Assembly (NCBI GenBank): GCA_963730225.1
Contig: CAVSQX010000004.1
Coordinates: 558,001 to 622,000 of the forward strand
Length of the DNA: 64,000 nucleotides
From: CAVSQX01 sp963730225
GTDB taxonomy: Bacteria; Planctomycetota; Phycisphaerae; Tepidisphaerales; Tepidisphaeraceae
Direction: 5' to 3'
Shown: in pieces, positions 39,053 to 47,307 of the stretch
Position numbering within the stretch: position 1 is the stretch's first letter
Layout: every line of letters starts with the position of its first letter
Program-made: the position numbers and the translations under genes
The notes under the pieces: model-generated
Seen by the model: the letters and a program-made list of their open reading frames with translations, nothing else
The model's database searches: none
Told to the model about the DNA's origin: nothing

Positions 39053-39217
39053 TCAATCTCGCATGAGTCGACCAATCGCGTTTACGGCCACGATGGTGGT
39101 CGGAACTGCCACGAGCGGATACGTCGCGGCCAGCAGAAGCCCAACGGCCAGAACATGCCCCACCCCGGCCAGGTAGAACAGGATTCCCGACAGAATTGTT
39201 TGTGCAAATTCGGCCAT
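39053..39217 (-). CDS. Small two-helix membrane protein
   Basis: A 54-aa reading frame, ATG 39217 to TGA 39053: 'MAEFAQTILSGILFYLAGVG', then 'HVLAVGLLLAATYPLVAVPT', then a short basic tail. Composition is strongly membrane-like, with two helices and a short turn. No family is recognised and the ribosome site is weak (GAGAACGGG). Confidence 0.4.
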   Translation of the reverse strand: MAEFAQTILSGILFYLAGVGHVLAVGLLLAATYPLVAVPTTIVAVNAIGRLMRD

Positions 39218-39699
39218 GACAGCCCGTTCTCACCCACTTTGAGAATCGGTACATCCGCACGATCTCATTGTCCAATAGGGGATTTCCCATTTGAGAAGGC
39301 GTTAATTTTGGCTTACGATCGCCATAGGTGACATTTGAAATTCCATTATCGCACCGTCGATTCTTGCCGCGCCTTGGCATTGCGGCCATTCATCGGGTCA
39401 TTCGTCCCAGATAATCTGTTGGCCCAACGGTCTCAAATCAAGGAAACTGCAAACGGGGTCGAGCGCTTTATTCCCGTGTCCGGTGACAAATCGTCATAAT
39501 TCGATCGCAATCCACTTGCAGCCCTATGCCGATGGCGTCGCGCAAACGATCCGCGAACCGCTTCTGATGCTCGACGCTGATCTGCGATCGTCGCCAGCTT
39601 CCCGCCGCGTTCGCTGGTTGATAGCGGATGCTTCGGTGACTATACAGCGATTTCTCCGGAGTCGTCATAGCCCGCAGAGAACAAACCAATCTGCTCCCG
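39218..39699. other. Intergenic region without a supported gene
   Basis: Short open frames on both strands have no family resemblance. The last 60 bases are open in the DUF2127 frame back to a TGA at 39637-39639, and an ATG at 39628 lies in the same frame just before that stop. The DUF2127 gene may therefore have started here before a mutation. Confidence 0.4.
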
Positions 39700-40161
39700 T
39701 TGATCGGGCTGTTCAAGCTGCTGAAGGCTGCAGCGCTGTTCACCGTCGCGTTCGGATTGCACAAACTGCTGGGTCCAAACGCCGGCGAACTGTTGCATCG
39801 CTGGGCGCAGGTGGTGCGTGTCGATCCGGAAAATCGCTTGGTTCACAAGTTTATCTCCAGAATCACCGGGTTGTCGCGCGAACAACTGAACCGGCTTGGG
39901 GTCGGCACGTTTCTGTACGGATCGATGTTCTGTGCTGAGGGAATCGGGTTGCTGCTTGGAAAGAAATGGGCTGAGTATTTCACAATTGCCAGCACTACGA
40001 CGTTTCTGCCGCTGGAAGCGTACGAGCTGATCAAGAAGGCGTCGGTGTTGAAAGCAGTGGTGCTGATTTTGAATGCGGTGACCGTCGCGTATTTGGTGTG
40101 GCAACTGCTGCGGGGCCGCAGCCAGACCAATCCACAGCAGCTTCCCGGACATCGTCAGTAG
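39700..40161 (+). CDS. DUF2127 membrane protein
   Basis: The sequence 'LIGLFKLLKAAALFTVAFGL' then 'FISRITGLSREQLNRLGVGT', 'GLLLGKKWAEYFTIASTTTF' and 'LPLEAYELIKKASVLKAVVL' is a clear DUF2127 match: three or four helices with an amphipathic middle. The first annotatable start is TTG 39700, but homologous residues ('REQTNLLP') lie upstream in the same frame, so the true N-terminus is uncertain or damaged. Family function is unknown. Confidence 0.7.
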   Translation: MIGLFKLLKAAALFTVAFGLHKLLGPNAGELLHRWAQVVRVDPENRLVHKFISRITGLSREQLNRLGVGTFLYGSMFCAEGIGLLLGKKWAEYFTIASTTTFLPLEAYELIKKASVLKAVVLILNAVTVAYLVWQLLRGRSQTNPQQLPGHRQ

Positions 40162-40182
40162 GCGCCAGCACGGATCTCCAGC

Positions 40183-40617
40183 TCAAAGCGGGTTCTGGAG
40201 CGCCGGACGGCGGACCCCATTGGAAGCGTCTATACGCGGATTCGGAAATCCCCACGCCGCTGCCAGAGAATCTGCCGCCCGCTCCGGGTCCTCGTGGGGC
40301 CATCGGCCTTTATGCCGTAGATACGCATGCGCCAACTCGTGCGCTATTACCCACCTCACGAATGGAACCGGCCTTAGCTTGATCGTCCGCTTCAGCACGA
40401 TTGAACGACCGGGATTGCCCCCGCCGCTGAATCGCACCGGCACCTCGACCACCACATGCGGCCCCGGGTCGAAATCGCATACTATGAATTTTGGATCGTC
40501 CATCAGGTCCGCCCGGACTTCATCCGGCAGATTCTGGACTACGGCTGCCACGTGATCTCTGATCCACGGGTCCAGCGAAAATGTACAGAGCCACTGATCG
40601 ACCGCCTTTGATGCCAT
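40183..40617 (-). CDS. Putative zinc metallopeptidase-like protein (HExxH)
   Basis: The 144-aa protein contains 'FVRWVIAHELAHAYLRHKGR', with the HExxH motif as His-Glu-Leu-Ala-His, and a downstream acidic patch 'HEDPERAADSLAAAWGF' that could supply the third ligand (H-E-x-x-H ... E-x-x-A-D). This resembles small SprT/ImmA-like metallopeptidases. There is no signal peptide, so it is probably cytosolic. The substrate is unknown. It is convergent with the DUF2127 gene. Confidence 0.6.
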   Translation of the reverse strand: MASKAVDQWLCTFSLDPWIRDHVAAVVQNLPDEVRADLMDDPKFIVCDFDPGPHVVVEVPVRFSGGGNPGRSIVLKRTIKLRPVPFVRWVIAHELAHAYLRHKGRWPHEDPERAADSLAAAWGFPNPRIDASNGVRRPALQNPL

Positions 40618-40681
40618 CTCGACATTCTAGCGGCGCTTGACGAAAGTCTCGCACGACTTCGGCCATGGCAAGCCCCGCACC

Positions 40682-40903
40682 CTAATTTGTGACTGCCGGT
40701 TCCCTTCCTTCAGATCTTCGCGTTAGCAGGTTGTCGATTTTGCTTCGCGCCTCGTTTTCCGTGGTTGCGAATCCATAACTCCGATTGACTCCGGATTCCT
40801 GACGAGCGATGTACCACCGCGTTTTCGTGGCATTCACCTGGCGAAGCTGGACCAGGTCAAAGTCCCGATATGATTGCCGCTTGATGGTGTCTTCAATTTC
40901 CAT
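40682..40903 (-). CDS. Small hypothetical protein
   Basis: From ATG 40903 the product is 73 aa ('MEIEDTIKRQSYRDFDLVQL', 'ATKTRWYIARQESGVNRSYG'). It is mixed alpha/beta and rich in Arg, and reads as a compact DUF-like domain. No family is recognised. Longer in-frame starts (41005 or 41077) would overlap the HEAT-repeat gene end. Confidence 0.35.
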   Translation of the reverse strand: MEIEDTIKRQSYRDFDLVQLRQVNATKTRWYIARQESGVNRSYGFATTENEARSKIDNLLTRRSEGREPAVTN

Positions 40904-41001
40904 GGTCTTTTCATGCCGCCAAAGCAGCCTCCAAATGGGCGACGGAGATTCTTCAACAATCAGAGAACTCGCTTCGTTTTGGGTCGCAGCCAAGGCCCGG
41001 A

Positions 41002-41761
41002 TCATGCACGGGCGGTCGAGGTCGAGCGTTCGCCGATCGCTTCGACGGCGGCCGCACGGATCACCGCGTCCTCCCATTGATTTGCGGCGACAAAGCGGAG
41101 CTCACATGCGGCTTGTTCGCCCCCAACCTGCGCCAGCCCCATGATGGCGGCGCGGCGAGGTGGCCAGGAAGTAGCCATGCTCGTCGCGAATGACTTCCAG
41201 AAAGGCGGGAACGATCCGCGGGTCGGACAACGAAGCCAGGGCGCGGATCGCTTCGGCGCTGGCCTCGGCGATCGGGTCTTTGATGGCATTGAGCAACGGC
41301 ACGACGGCGCGCTGGTCGCGCAGTTGACCGAGGCTGTGGGTCGCGGCCACTCGCACAACACTATGAAAGTAGCCGTGGCGATTATCCAGAACATCAATCA
41401 ACGGGTCGATGGCCGCCGCACTGCCGAGCAAGCCCAGCGAGGTGGCTGCCTCGCGCGCCACGTCCGCATCGACGTCGCGCAGGGCGGCGATCAGCGCCGG
41501 CGCCGCCGCAACATCCGCCAAGCGGCCCAGTTCCGTAGCAGCGCTGGCGCGCCGTGCAGAATCGGGCGACGCCAGCTCATCGAGCAACGGCCGAAGGCCT
41601 TCCACTCTGGGATGGGAGGCGGCGGCCACCACTACACTTTTGTCTGTTGGCTGGGGCTTATCGGCGTGCTTTTCGGTGGATGGCGCTGCATGCGCCTTGG
41701 TTTTGGATAGGGCAACGTTGGGAACGGTACTAAGCTTCGAGCGTGAAGTTTCAGTGGACAT
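41002..41761 (-). CDS. HEAT-repeat (PBS-lyase-like) protein, frameshifted
   Basis: After a Ser/Lys/Pro-rich 50-residue N-terminus, the protein is built of about five HEAT/PBS-lyase repeats, e.g. 'ARRASAATELGRLADVAAAP', 'VAREAATSLGLLGSAAAIDP', 'VVRVAATHSLGQLRDQRAVV' and 'RRAAIMGLAQVGGEQAACEL'. One frame change near 41155 separates the third-last repeat from the end, and restoring it continues the repeat in register. Such proteins are scaffolds or phycobilin-lyase-like adaptors; the partner is unknown. The upstream region is AT-richer than its neighbours. Confidence 0.65.
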
Positions 41762-41996
41762 GATTCATTCTCCATAAGGCAACACGTAGGGGATTAACGA
41801 CTCGACACTATAGCAGCCTTACCGCCGAAGAAAGTTGGCCACGCCGAATTGGATTTCACTCGAAGATGACAATTGTGAATAAAGCTCGCCCATGGTTGCG
41901 CCAGGCCGCTTTTGCGCCATCTTCCCTGATAGAGAAACAATTTGGGAATTGTTGGAAGGCGTAGACGGATTCGAGAATTCCCACCGTAGATCAACA

Positions 41997-42227
41997 ATGC
42001 TTGTCCGAGCCAACCTGCAATCAAGCATGTCAACGCCTGCTGAAGAGATTCAAGCATTCTTGGCCAATAAGCAAACCGCCGAGTTCAAGAAACTTGACGT
42101 GTCGCTGATCTATGCCGAATCCATGCTGCGGGAGCTTGGTTTGATCGTGACAGCATGGCAGTCGACGATCGACGGCCTTCGTCCGGCCGAGCAGGACCGG
42201 ACCAAAGCTTTCGCAGCAACCAACTGA
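41997..42227 (+). CDS. Small hypothetical protein
   Basis: ATGs at 41997 and 42027 both open this frame; the latter gives 66 aa beginning 'MSTPAEEIQAFLANKQTAEF'. It is predicted helical, acidic and without a signal or membrane segment. No family is recognised. Confidence 0.35.
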   Translation: MLVRANLQSSMSTPAEEIQAFLANKQTAEFKKLDVSLIYAESMLRELGLIVTAWQSTIDGLRPAEQDRTKAFAATN

Positions 42228-42409
42228 TCGATTTAGGACGCCTGTCCTTGGGTGGTCTTGGGCGGTTCGACGCGAGACGTGCTCGTCGCCTGTTGCGAAA
42301 TGCAGCAGTAACTTGCGATCCAAGACCGAATCGGTAGATTTCTATCGGCCGGCGGCATCCCCGGATAGGGTTCCCCCCCTCCCTGTCCACCCGCTGGCTT
42401 TTTCATGCG

Positions 42410-42858
42410 CTATCGCCAGCGCGCGGGTGGCCGGCGGGCACCGGGACCTTGCAATCGCCCGACGGGGATTTATTCCGTCCCCGGCGAAAGAAAATCCCAA
42501 GCTGCGTCCGATCAATGCTCGCTCCGAAACCGTGGGTACGTCCGGCATGTTCCGCGTGGCATTCCAGCGCCGACGGTGCCTGGTGCCGGTGGACGGATTC
42601 TACGAATGGAAAGGCCCCAAGCCCCCGAAACAGCCGTACTTCGTCCATCTGAAAGATGATGGCACGTTCGCGTTCGCTGGGCAATGGGAGCGACGGAAAC
42701 CACCGGTTGCCCAGCCGGTGGACACGTTCACGATCCTGACGACCAAGCCCAACGATTTGACGACCGCAATCCACAACCAAATACCCGCAATTCTGCACGA
42801 CCGCGATTATGAGCGGTGGCTGACGGGCGACGAGCCGGAACTGATCGAGCCGGCGTAG
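42410..42858 (+). pseudogene. SRAP (YedK/HMCES-like) abasic-site-binding protein remnant
   Basis: Readable parts: 'VAGGHRDLAIARRGFIPSPA', 'LRPINARSETVGTSGMFRVA', 'RRRCLVPVDGFYEWKGPKPP', 'FTILTTKPNDLT'. These are the SRAP core with the Asn-Ala-Arg-Ser/Glu segment and the 'CLVPVDGFYEW' strand. The N-terminal Met-Cys that forms the covalent thiazolidine link to abasic DNA is gone. The usual Trp residues in 'RWGFIPSWAK' have become Arg and Pro, and the catalytic-His end ('PVILHDRDYERWL') is altered to 'PAILHDRDYERWL', after which the protein stops early. Substitutions plus truncation indicate a dead gene. Confidence 0.75.
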
Positions 42859-43482
42859 CGGCCAATCGCGAGTCCAGGATTCAAACCGCTGTACAGTCCG
42901 TGATCCCGGCGAAATACCTGGCCGCCGCCAAGGTCGGTATAATAATTTTGGAATTCCAGAGCACGCCACTGCTGGAGGAATCATGACCCGTGTCCGCTTG
43001 ATCTGCGGCCTTTTCCTTTGTGTGGTTTCCCTCGCATCGAATTTGTGTGCCCAGACCACGGCGCCCGCCACCGGTGATCAGGATGAGCAGGCGATGCTCC
43101 AGACGTATCGATCCATGGGAGCGCCGCTGCCGGATATGTCGCGTGTAAAAAATCAGGCGTACGTGGATTCCTACCTCAAGGAGTGCCGCGCCAGCGAATT
43201 GAAGCAGGCCGATTTTGCCAAGGCGTTTCACGATAAGTTTCCCAACGATCCCTCGGCCAATGAAATGATGCAGGAACGCTGGATGACATTGGCACGATTT
43301 GGCCAGACCACTACATTGCTGGCGGAAACGGATCAGGCCCTTGCCGGCACTCTCGACGCCGCGGCCAAGACCGGCATTCTCTTTTTGCGTGCCGAGGCAT
43401 CAATCAATGCCGGGTCCGACAAAGCCGCCGACGCCATCGATGAATTTCTCCAGGCCGCCCCCGATGACCCCCGCGGCTCTGA

Positions 43483-44341
43483 GAACGTGTGTGAGAAGTC
43501 CATTTACCCTGGTCGTAGACGATGAAGCATCAGGTTGATCATTGCGATGCGGATCATCGACTCGCTGCTTTCGGTCAGGGTCTCGTAGTCCTTGCTCAAC
43601 CGACGATACTTGCCGAGCCAGGCGAAGGTGCGCTCCACGATCCAGCGCTTGGGCAGCACCGCGAATCCCGCTTCGCTGCGCTTGACGATATGGAGAGTCC
43701 ATCGGCCAAGATGGCTGGCCCAATCGATCAGTTGCCCGGCATAGCCGCCGTCGGCCCAGATCAGTTTCAGACGGGGGAACAACCTGCGGCCCCCGCGCTT
43801 TTCGCCGAGTTTGGCCAGGACCAGCTTGGCTCCGTCGCGATCTTGAAAACTGGCTGCGTGTACGACAATGGCAATAATCAGCCCCAGCGTGTCGACCACG
43901 ATATGCCGCTTTCTTCCGTTGATTTTCTTCCCCGCGTCGTACCCGCGGCTCCCCCTTTTTCCGCCGTCTTCACCGATTGCGAATCGATGATGGCGGCGGA
44001 GGGTGTCTTCTCCTTGCCGGCCTCCACGCGGGTCTGCTCGCGCAGGCGGTCGTGGATGTCTTGCCAGATACCTTGGAGTCGGAAGCAGCGGTAGTAATAA
44101 TGCACCGTGCCCCAAGGCGGCAGATCGTGCGGCAGCATCCGCCAAGAGCAGCCGGTGCGGTTGAGGTAGAGAATGTCGTTGATCACTTCGCGCATCACCA
44201 CCGACCGGGGCCGACCACCGGACTTCTCGGGCGGGATGCGTGATTCGATCAATGACCATTGTTCATCCGTGACGTCACTTGGGTATGGATTCCTTTCCAT
44301 GCCGCCAGATTATGCCAGATTTAGCCTTCTCACACACGCTC
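43483..44341 (-). mobile_element. Complete IS5-family insertion sequence
   Basis: The 859-bp element is bounded by 16-bp terminal repeats GAACGTGTGTGAGAAG (43483-43498) and, reversed, GAGCGTGTGTGAGAAG (44326-44341), one mismatch. Flanks are TGA on the left and TAA on the right: both fit a TNA target but they are not duplicates. Together with the missing host sequence this suggests an adjacent deletion or recombination between copies. A second, partial copy lies at 20864-21235. Confidence 0.88.
43504..44300 (-). CDS. IS5-family DDE transposase, two overlapping frames
   Basis: Frame A (44300-43878) begins 'MERNPYPSDVTDEQWSLIES' and contains the first catalytic Asp in 'AAIIDSQSVKTAEKGG'. Frame B (down to 43504) continues with 'YDAGKKINGRKRHIVVDTLG', the second Asp in 'IWADGGYAGQ', and the Glu region 'WIVERTFAWLGKYRRL'. 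The overlap holds a run of five A then five G (plus strand CCCCCTTTTT, 43951-43960), a likely ribosomal slip site. Backward slippage by one base fuses the frames, as in the frameshifting IS427-like branch of this family. Confidence 0.85.
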
Positions 44342-44553
44342 TAAAGGATTTTGTCGCCGAGAACGGCATCACCTGGCCGCAGTATTACCAGGGCAACGGC
44401 TGGCAAAGCGATTTTTCTTCCAAGTGGAGCATCGAATCGATACCAAGCGTCTTCATCGTGGACGCTGATGGCAAGCTCTATTCCATCAGCGCCCGTGGCC
44501 AGCTTGAAAATCTGGTTCCCAAGCTGATATCCAAGCGAGATCAGAAAATGTGA

Positions 44554-44910
44554 TCGCCCACTGCCAAGTGCCGTGGCTGCACGTAGAAAGAGAATCGAAC
44601 CGACGCTGGGGAAATCTGGTTGGGCATTCCTTCGCGAACTGTCTCAATCGGCCCGCGCGGTGCGTCTGGGATTGCCCACTGCCCTAATTGGTGCAGTGGC
44701 TGGCGGTGACCAGCTCGATAGCAAGCACCCACGGTGGGGTGAAACAACGCCTCGGCCACGGAACGGGCTCATTTTTTGATTTCGTGCGTCGACTCGGCAT
44801 TACCACAATTCATTTTTGGTATCGTTACCAAAAGTTCAAACCAAGACCACGGCTGCCGCGAGGAATCTTGTCGTCGCAATCATCGCTGCTAATAGTTATC
44901 GTGTCAGCGC
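44554..44910. other. Intergenic region without a supported gene; contains one perfect hairpin
   Basis: No convincing coding frame. TTTTGGTA-TCGT-TACCAAAA (44814-44833) is a perfect 8-bp stem with a four-base loop; it could be a bidirectional terminator or operator. A similar but imperfect string (TTTTTGGTATCGTCACCAAA) occurs near 34991-35010. Confidence 0.45.
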
Positions 44911-45958
44911 CTACGCGGACTCGACCGGACGGTCACCCCGCACAGCCGGCACAACTCGGCTTCCGATCAAACGGATCGAACTCAGCATTTTCTCGTGCGG
45001 CAAGCCCGCCACGCTCATCTGAAAACTGAGCCGTGAGATCCCGTCGAGCGATTGACTGAAATGCCGGATCTTCGCGGCCGCCGAGTCAGGGTCGCCCACG
45101 ATCAGCGCCTCCGGTCGGACCGCGAAGGGCCTCGAATTGGGCACGAGTCACCGGAGGCCAGCCGCGCTCCCGCCCGATTTCGGTAAACGCCGCGGCATAC
45201 CCGGGAAAGAAATCGTCCGCCGCCTGATCGGCGTTCTCCGCAACATAACCAAGCGCGTGCACGCCAACTTGTAATTTCTTTGGATCATGCCCCGCCTTAA
45301 TCCCCGCCTCCCGATACAAATCCACCATCGGCCGAAATCGGTGGGGTTCCCCACCGATGATCGCCACCATCAGCGGCATTCCCAACTTTCCCGCCCGGGC
45401 AAAGGACGCTGGCGTCCCGCCGACACCCAGCCAGACCGGCAGCGTCTCCTGAAACGGCCGCGGATACACTCCCTGCCCCGTCAACGCCGGTCGATGCTTC
45501 CCGCTCCAGCGCACGTGCGTGTCCTTCAGAAGCTTCAACAGCAGATCCAACTTCTCGGTAAACAGCGATTCGTAATCGTCCAGGTCCAGCCCGAACAATG
45601 GAAAGGCCTCGATGAACGATCCCCGGCCGACGATCATCTCCGCCCGCCCCGCCGAGATCAGATCGAGCGTGGCGAACTCCTGAAACACCCGCACCGGGTC
45701 CGCCGCACTCAGCACAGTGACCGCACTGGTAAGCCGGATGCGGCACGTCCGAGCCGCCGCTGCCGCGAGGATGACAACCGGCGCCGAATCCAGAAAATCT
45801 TCCCGGTGATGTTCCCCCAGCCCAAATACGTCCAACCCGACTTGGTCCGCCAACTCGATCTCCGCCAGGAGATTGGCGAGCCGCGCCGCCGGAGTGGTTA
45901 TTCCCCCCGTGGTGGGGTCGGGTGAGTTAGCGATGAAACTGTCGATACCGATCTGCAT
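44911..45958 (-). CDS. LLM-class flavin-dependent oxidoreductase, frameshifted
   Basis: Begins 'MQIGIDSFIANSPDPTTGGI' with the luciferase-like core: 'LADQVGLDVFGLGEHHREDF', 'RLTSAVTVLSAADPVRVFQE', 'VGRGSFIEAFPLFG', 'PVWLGVGGTPASFARAGKLG'. It should bind FMN (or F420) and oxidise a small substrate. Near 45113 one extra G breaks the frame; removing it gives '...LRGPTGALIVGDPDSAAAKI' and a normal C-terminus to 44911, about 348 aa in total. An IS3 element sits 28 bp upstream of the start and has probably displaced its promoter. Confidence 0.8.
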
Positions 45959-46027
45959 TTTAAGGTCTTATTCCAAAGTATCGAATTGGGCTTCCCCACG
46001 TTTGGTGGGCGCGCTGAGTTAACCATT

Positions 46028-46885
46028 TCAGGCTGCCGCCTCGAACGATTCGGGGCTGACGTAGCCTAACGAACTGTGCGGTCGCTTTCTATTGTAGAAG
46101 ACTTCGATGTATTCAAAGATCGCCTGCCGGGCCTGCTGGCGGGTCGCGTAGCGGCTTGGATGAATCAGCTCTGTCTTGAGCGTGGCCCAGAAGCTCTCCA
46201 TCTTCGCGTTGTCCCAGCAATCGCCTTTGCCGCTCATGCTGGCGGTGAGACCATGAGTCTGGAGCAGATGCTGGTAATCCTCGCTGGCATACTGCACGCC
46301 GCGATCGCTATGGTGCAGCAGTCCGCTCGAATGCCGTCGCTGAGTCAACGCCATCTGCAACGCATCGCGGACCAAACTCGTCTCCAAGTGATCCGCCATC
46401 GACCAGCCGACGACTTTTCGGCTGAAGCAGTCCAGCACACCGGCCAGGTACAGCCAGCCTTGGTCGGTCGGAATATACGTGATGTCCGCGACCCATTTGC
46501 AATCCGGCCCGGATGCCTGGAACTGGCGATCCAGCAAGTTGTCCGCGATCGGATGCTGATGGCGGCTGTCGGTGGTCCGCGGAACGAATTTTCGCCTGCG
46601 TTTGGCCCGAATCTTCTCCTGTCGCATCAACTTGGCCACCGTGTTTCGGCTGACCGATTCGCCGTCGATCAACAACGCCCGATGCACCCGCGGACTGCCG
46701 TAAAGCTCTCGATTCTCCCGGTGCGCGATGCGGATCTTCTCGATCAATTCCCGCCGACGCCGACTTCGCGCCGACGCCGGCCGCTTCAGCCACGCGAAGA
46801 ATCCGCTGCGGCTCACTTTCAACACCCCGCAGATCACCGTCACCGGCCAGTAGACCCGATGGTCCCGGATAAACGCGAACTTCAC
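46028..46885 (-). CDS. IS3-family transposase OrfB (DDE integrase domain)
   Basis: About 285 aa from GTG 46885, normally made as an OrfAB fusion. It shows the HTH-like 'YGSPRVHRALLIDGESVSRN', then the rve-type DDE core: 'WVADITYIPTDQGWLYLAGV' (Asp), 'LHHSDRGVQYASEDY' (Asp) and 'DNAKMESFWATLKTELIHPS' (Glu). The C-terminus has 'YNRKRPHSSLGYVSPESFE', typical of IS3. It overlaps OrfA in the -1 frame. Confidence 0.92.
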   Translation of the reverse strand: MKFAFIRDHRVYWPVTVICGVLKVSRSGFFAWLKRPASARSRRRRELIEKIRIAHRENRELYGSPRVHRALLIDGESVSRNTVAKLMRQEKIRAKRRRKFVPRTTDSRHQHPIADNLLDRQFQASGPDCKWVADITYIPTDQGWLYLAGVLDCFSRKVVGWSMADHLETSLVRDALQMALTQRRHSSGLLHHSDRGVQYASEDYQHLLQTHGLTASMSGKGDCWDNAKMESFWATLKTELIHPSRYATRQQARQAIFEYIEVFYNRKRPHSSLGYVSPESFEAAA

Positions 46886-47163
46886 GGCTGCTCCCTGGCG
46901 AAGAATGCCGCCGCTTTTTTTAAAATCTCCCGCTCCATCAACAGCCGCGCGTTCTCCTTGCGCAACCGACGCAACTCCGCCGCCACCGCTCCTTCCCCGC
47001 TGGGCGCCAATCCCGCTTCTTCTGAGAACTTCTCCACCCAACTGCGCACGTTGGCTGCGTCGATCCCCAGACTCTTGGCCGCATCGACGATGCTGTACCC
47101 CTGTTCATTGACCAGCTTCACCGCCGACAGCTTGAACTCCCGGCTGAATTTTCGTCTTGCCAT
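46882..47163 (-). CDS. IS3-family transposase OrfA
   Basis: The 93-aa helix-turn-helix protein begins 'MARRKFSREFKLSAVKLVNE', followed by the HTH 'IVDAAKSLGIDAANVRSWVE' and a leucine-zipper-like 'ELRRLRKENARLLMEREILK'. A run of seven A (T7 on the plus strand at 46915-46921) lies near its end, the expected -1 frameshift site producing OrfAB. Confidence 0.92.
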   Translation of the reverse strand: MARRKFSREFKLSAVKLVNEQGYSIVDAAKSLGIDAANVRSWVEKFSEEAGLAPSGEGAVAAELRRLRKENARLLMEREILKKAAAFFAREQP

Positions 47164-47307
47164 GACACGCTCCTGGGACCGTCATTATCTGTCCCTTTCG
47201 CGCGCCCACCAAACGTGGGGAAGTCCAAATTGGACAAACTTCCGGAACCAGGGAGTGAGTTTCCGCGACATGTATCTCATAATATGACTGAAACCAAAAG
47301 GCATCGA

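Larger units (their letters stand above)
42983..44553 (+). pseudogene. Thioredoxin-like (TlpA/redoxin) secreted protein split by an IS5 element
   Basis: ATG 42983 with GGAGG opens a signal-peptide protein ('LICGLFLCVVSLASNLCAQT') with a helical N-terminal region to 43482. After the IS5 element, codons from about 44345 resume with the C-terminal thioredoxin-fold segment: 'KDFVAENGITWPQYYQGNGW', 'IESIPSVFIVDADGKLY' (cis-Pro), ending at TGA 44553. The part that should hold the redox Cys-x-x-Cys, roughly 100-130 residues, is absent from both sides. The IS did not merely insert; the intervening host DNA has been deleted. Non-functional. Confidence 0.8.
45987..47227 (-). mobile_element. Complete IS3-family insertion sequence
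   Basis: The 1,241-bp element has terminal repeats TGGGCTTCCCCACGTTTGGT... at the left and TGGACTTCCCCACGTTTGGT... inverted at the right; a core of 24 bases (45991-46014, 47200-47223) is identical. It is flanked on both sides by AAT (45984-45986 and 47228-47230), a 3-bp target duplication normal for IS3. The copy looks intact and potentially active. Confidence 0.92.
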
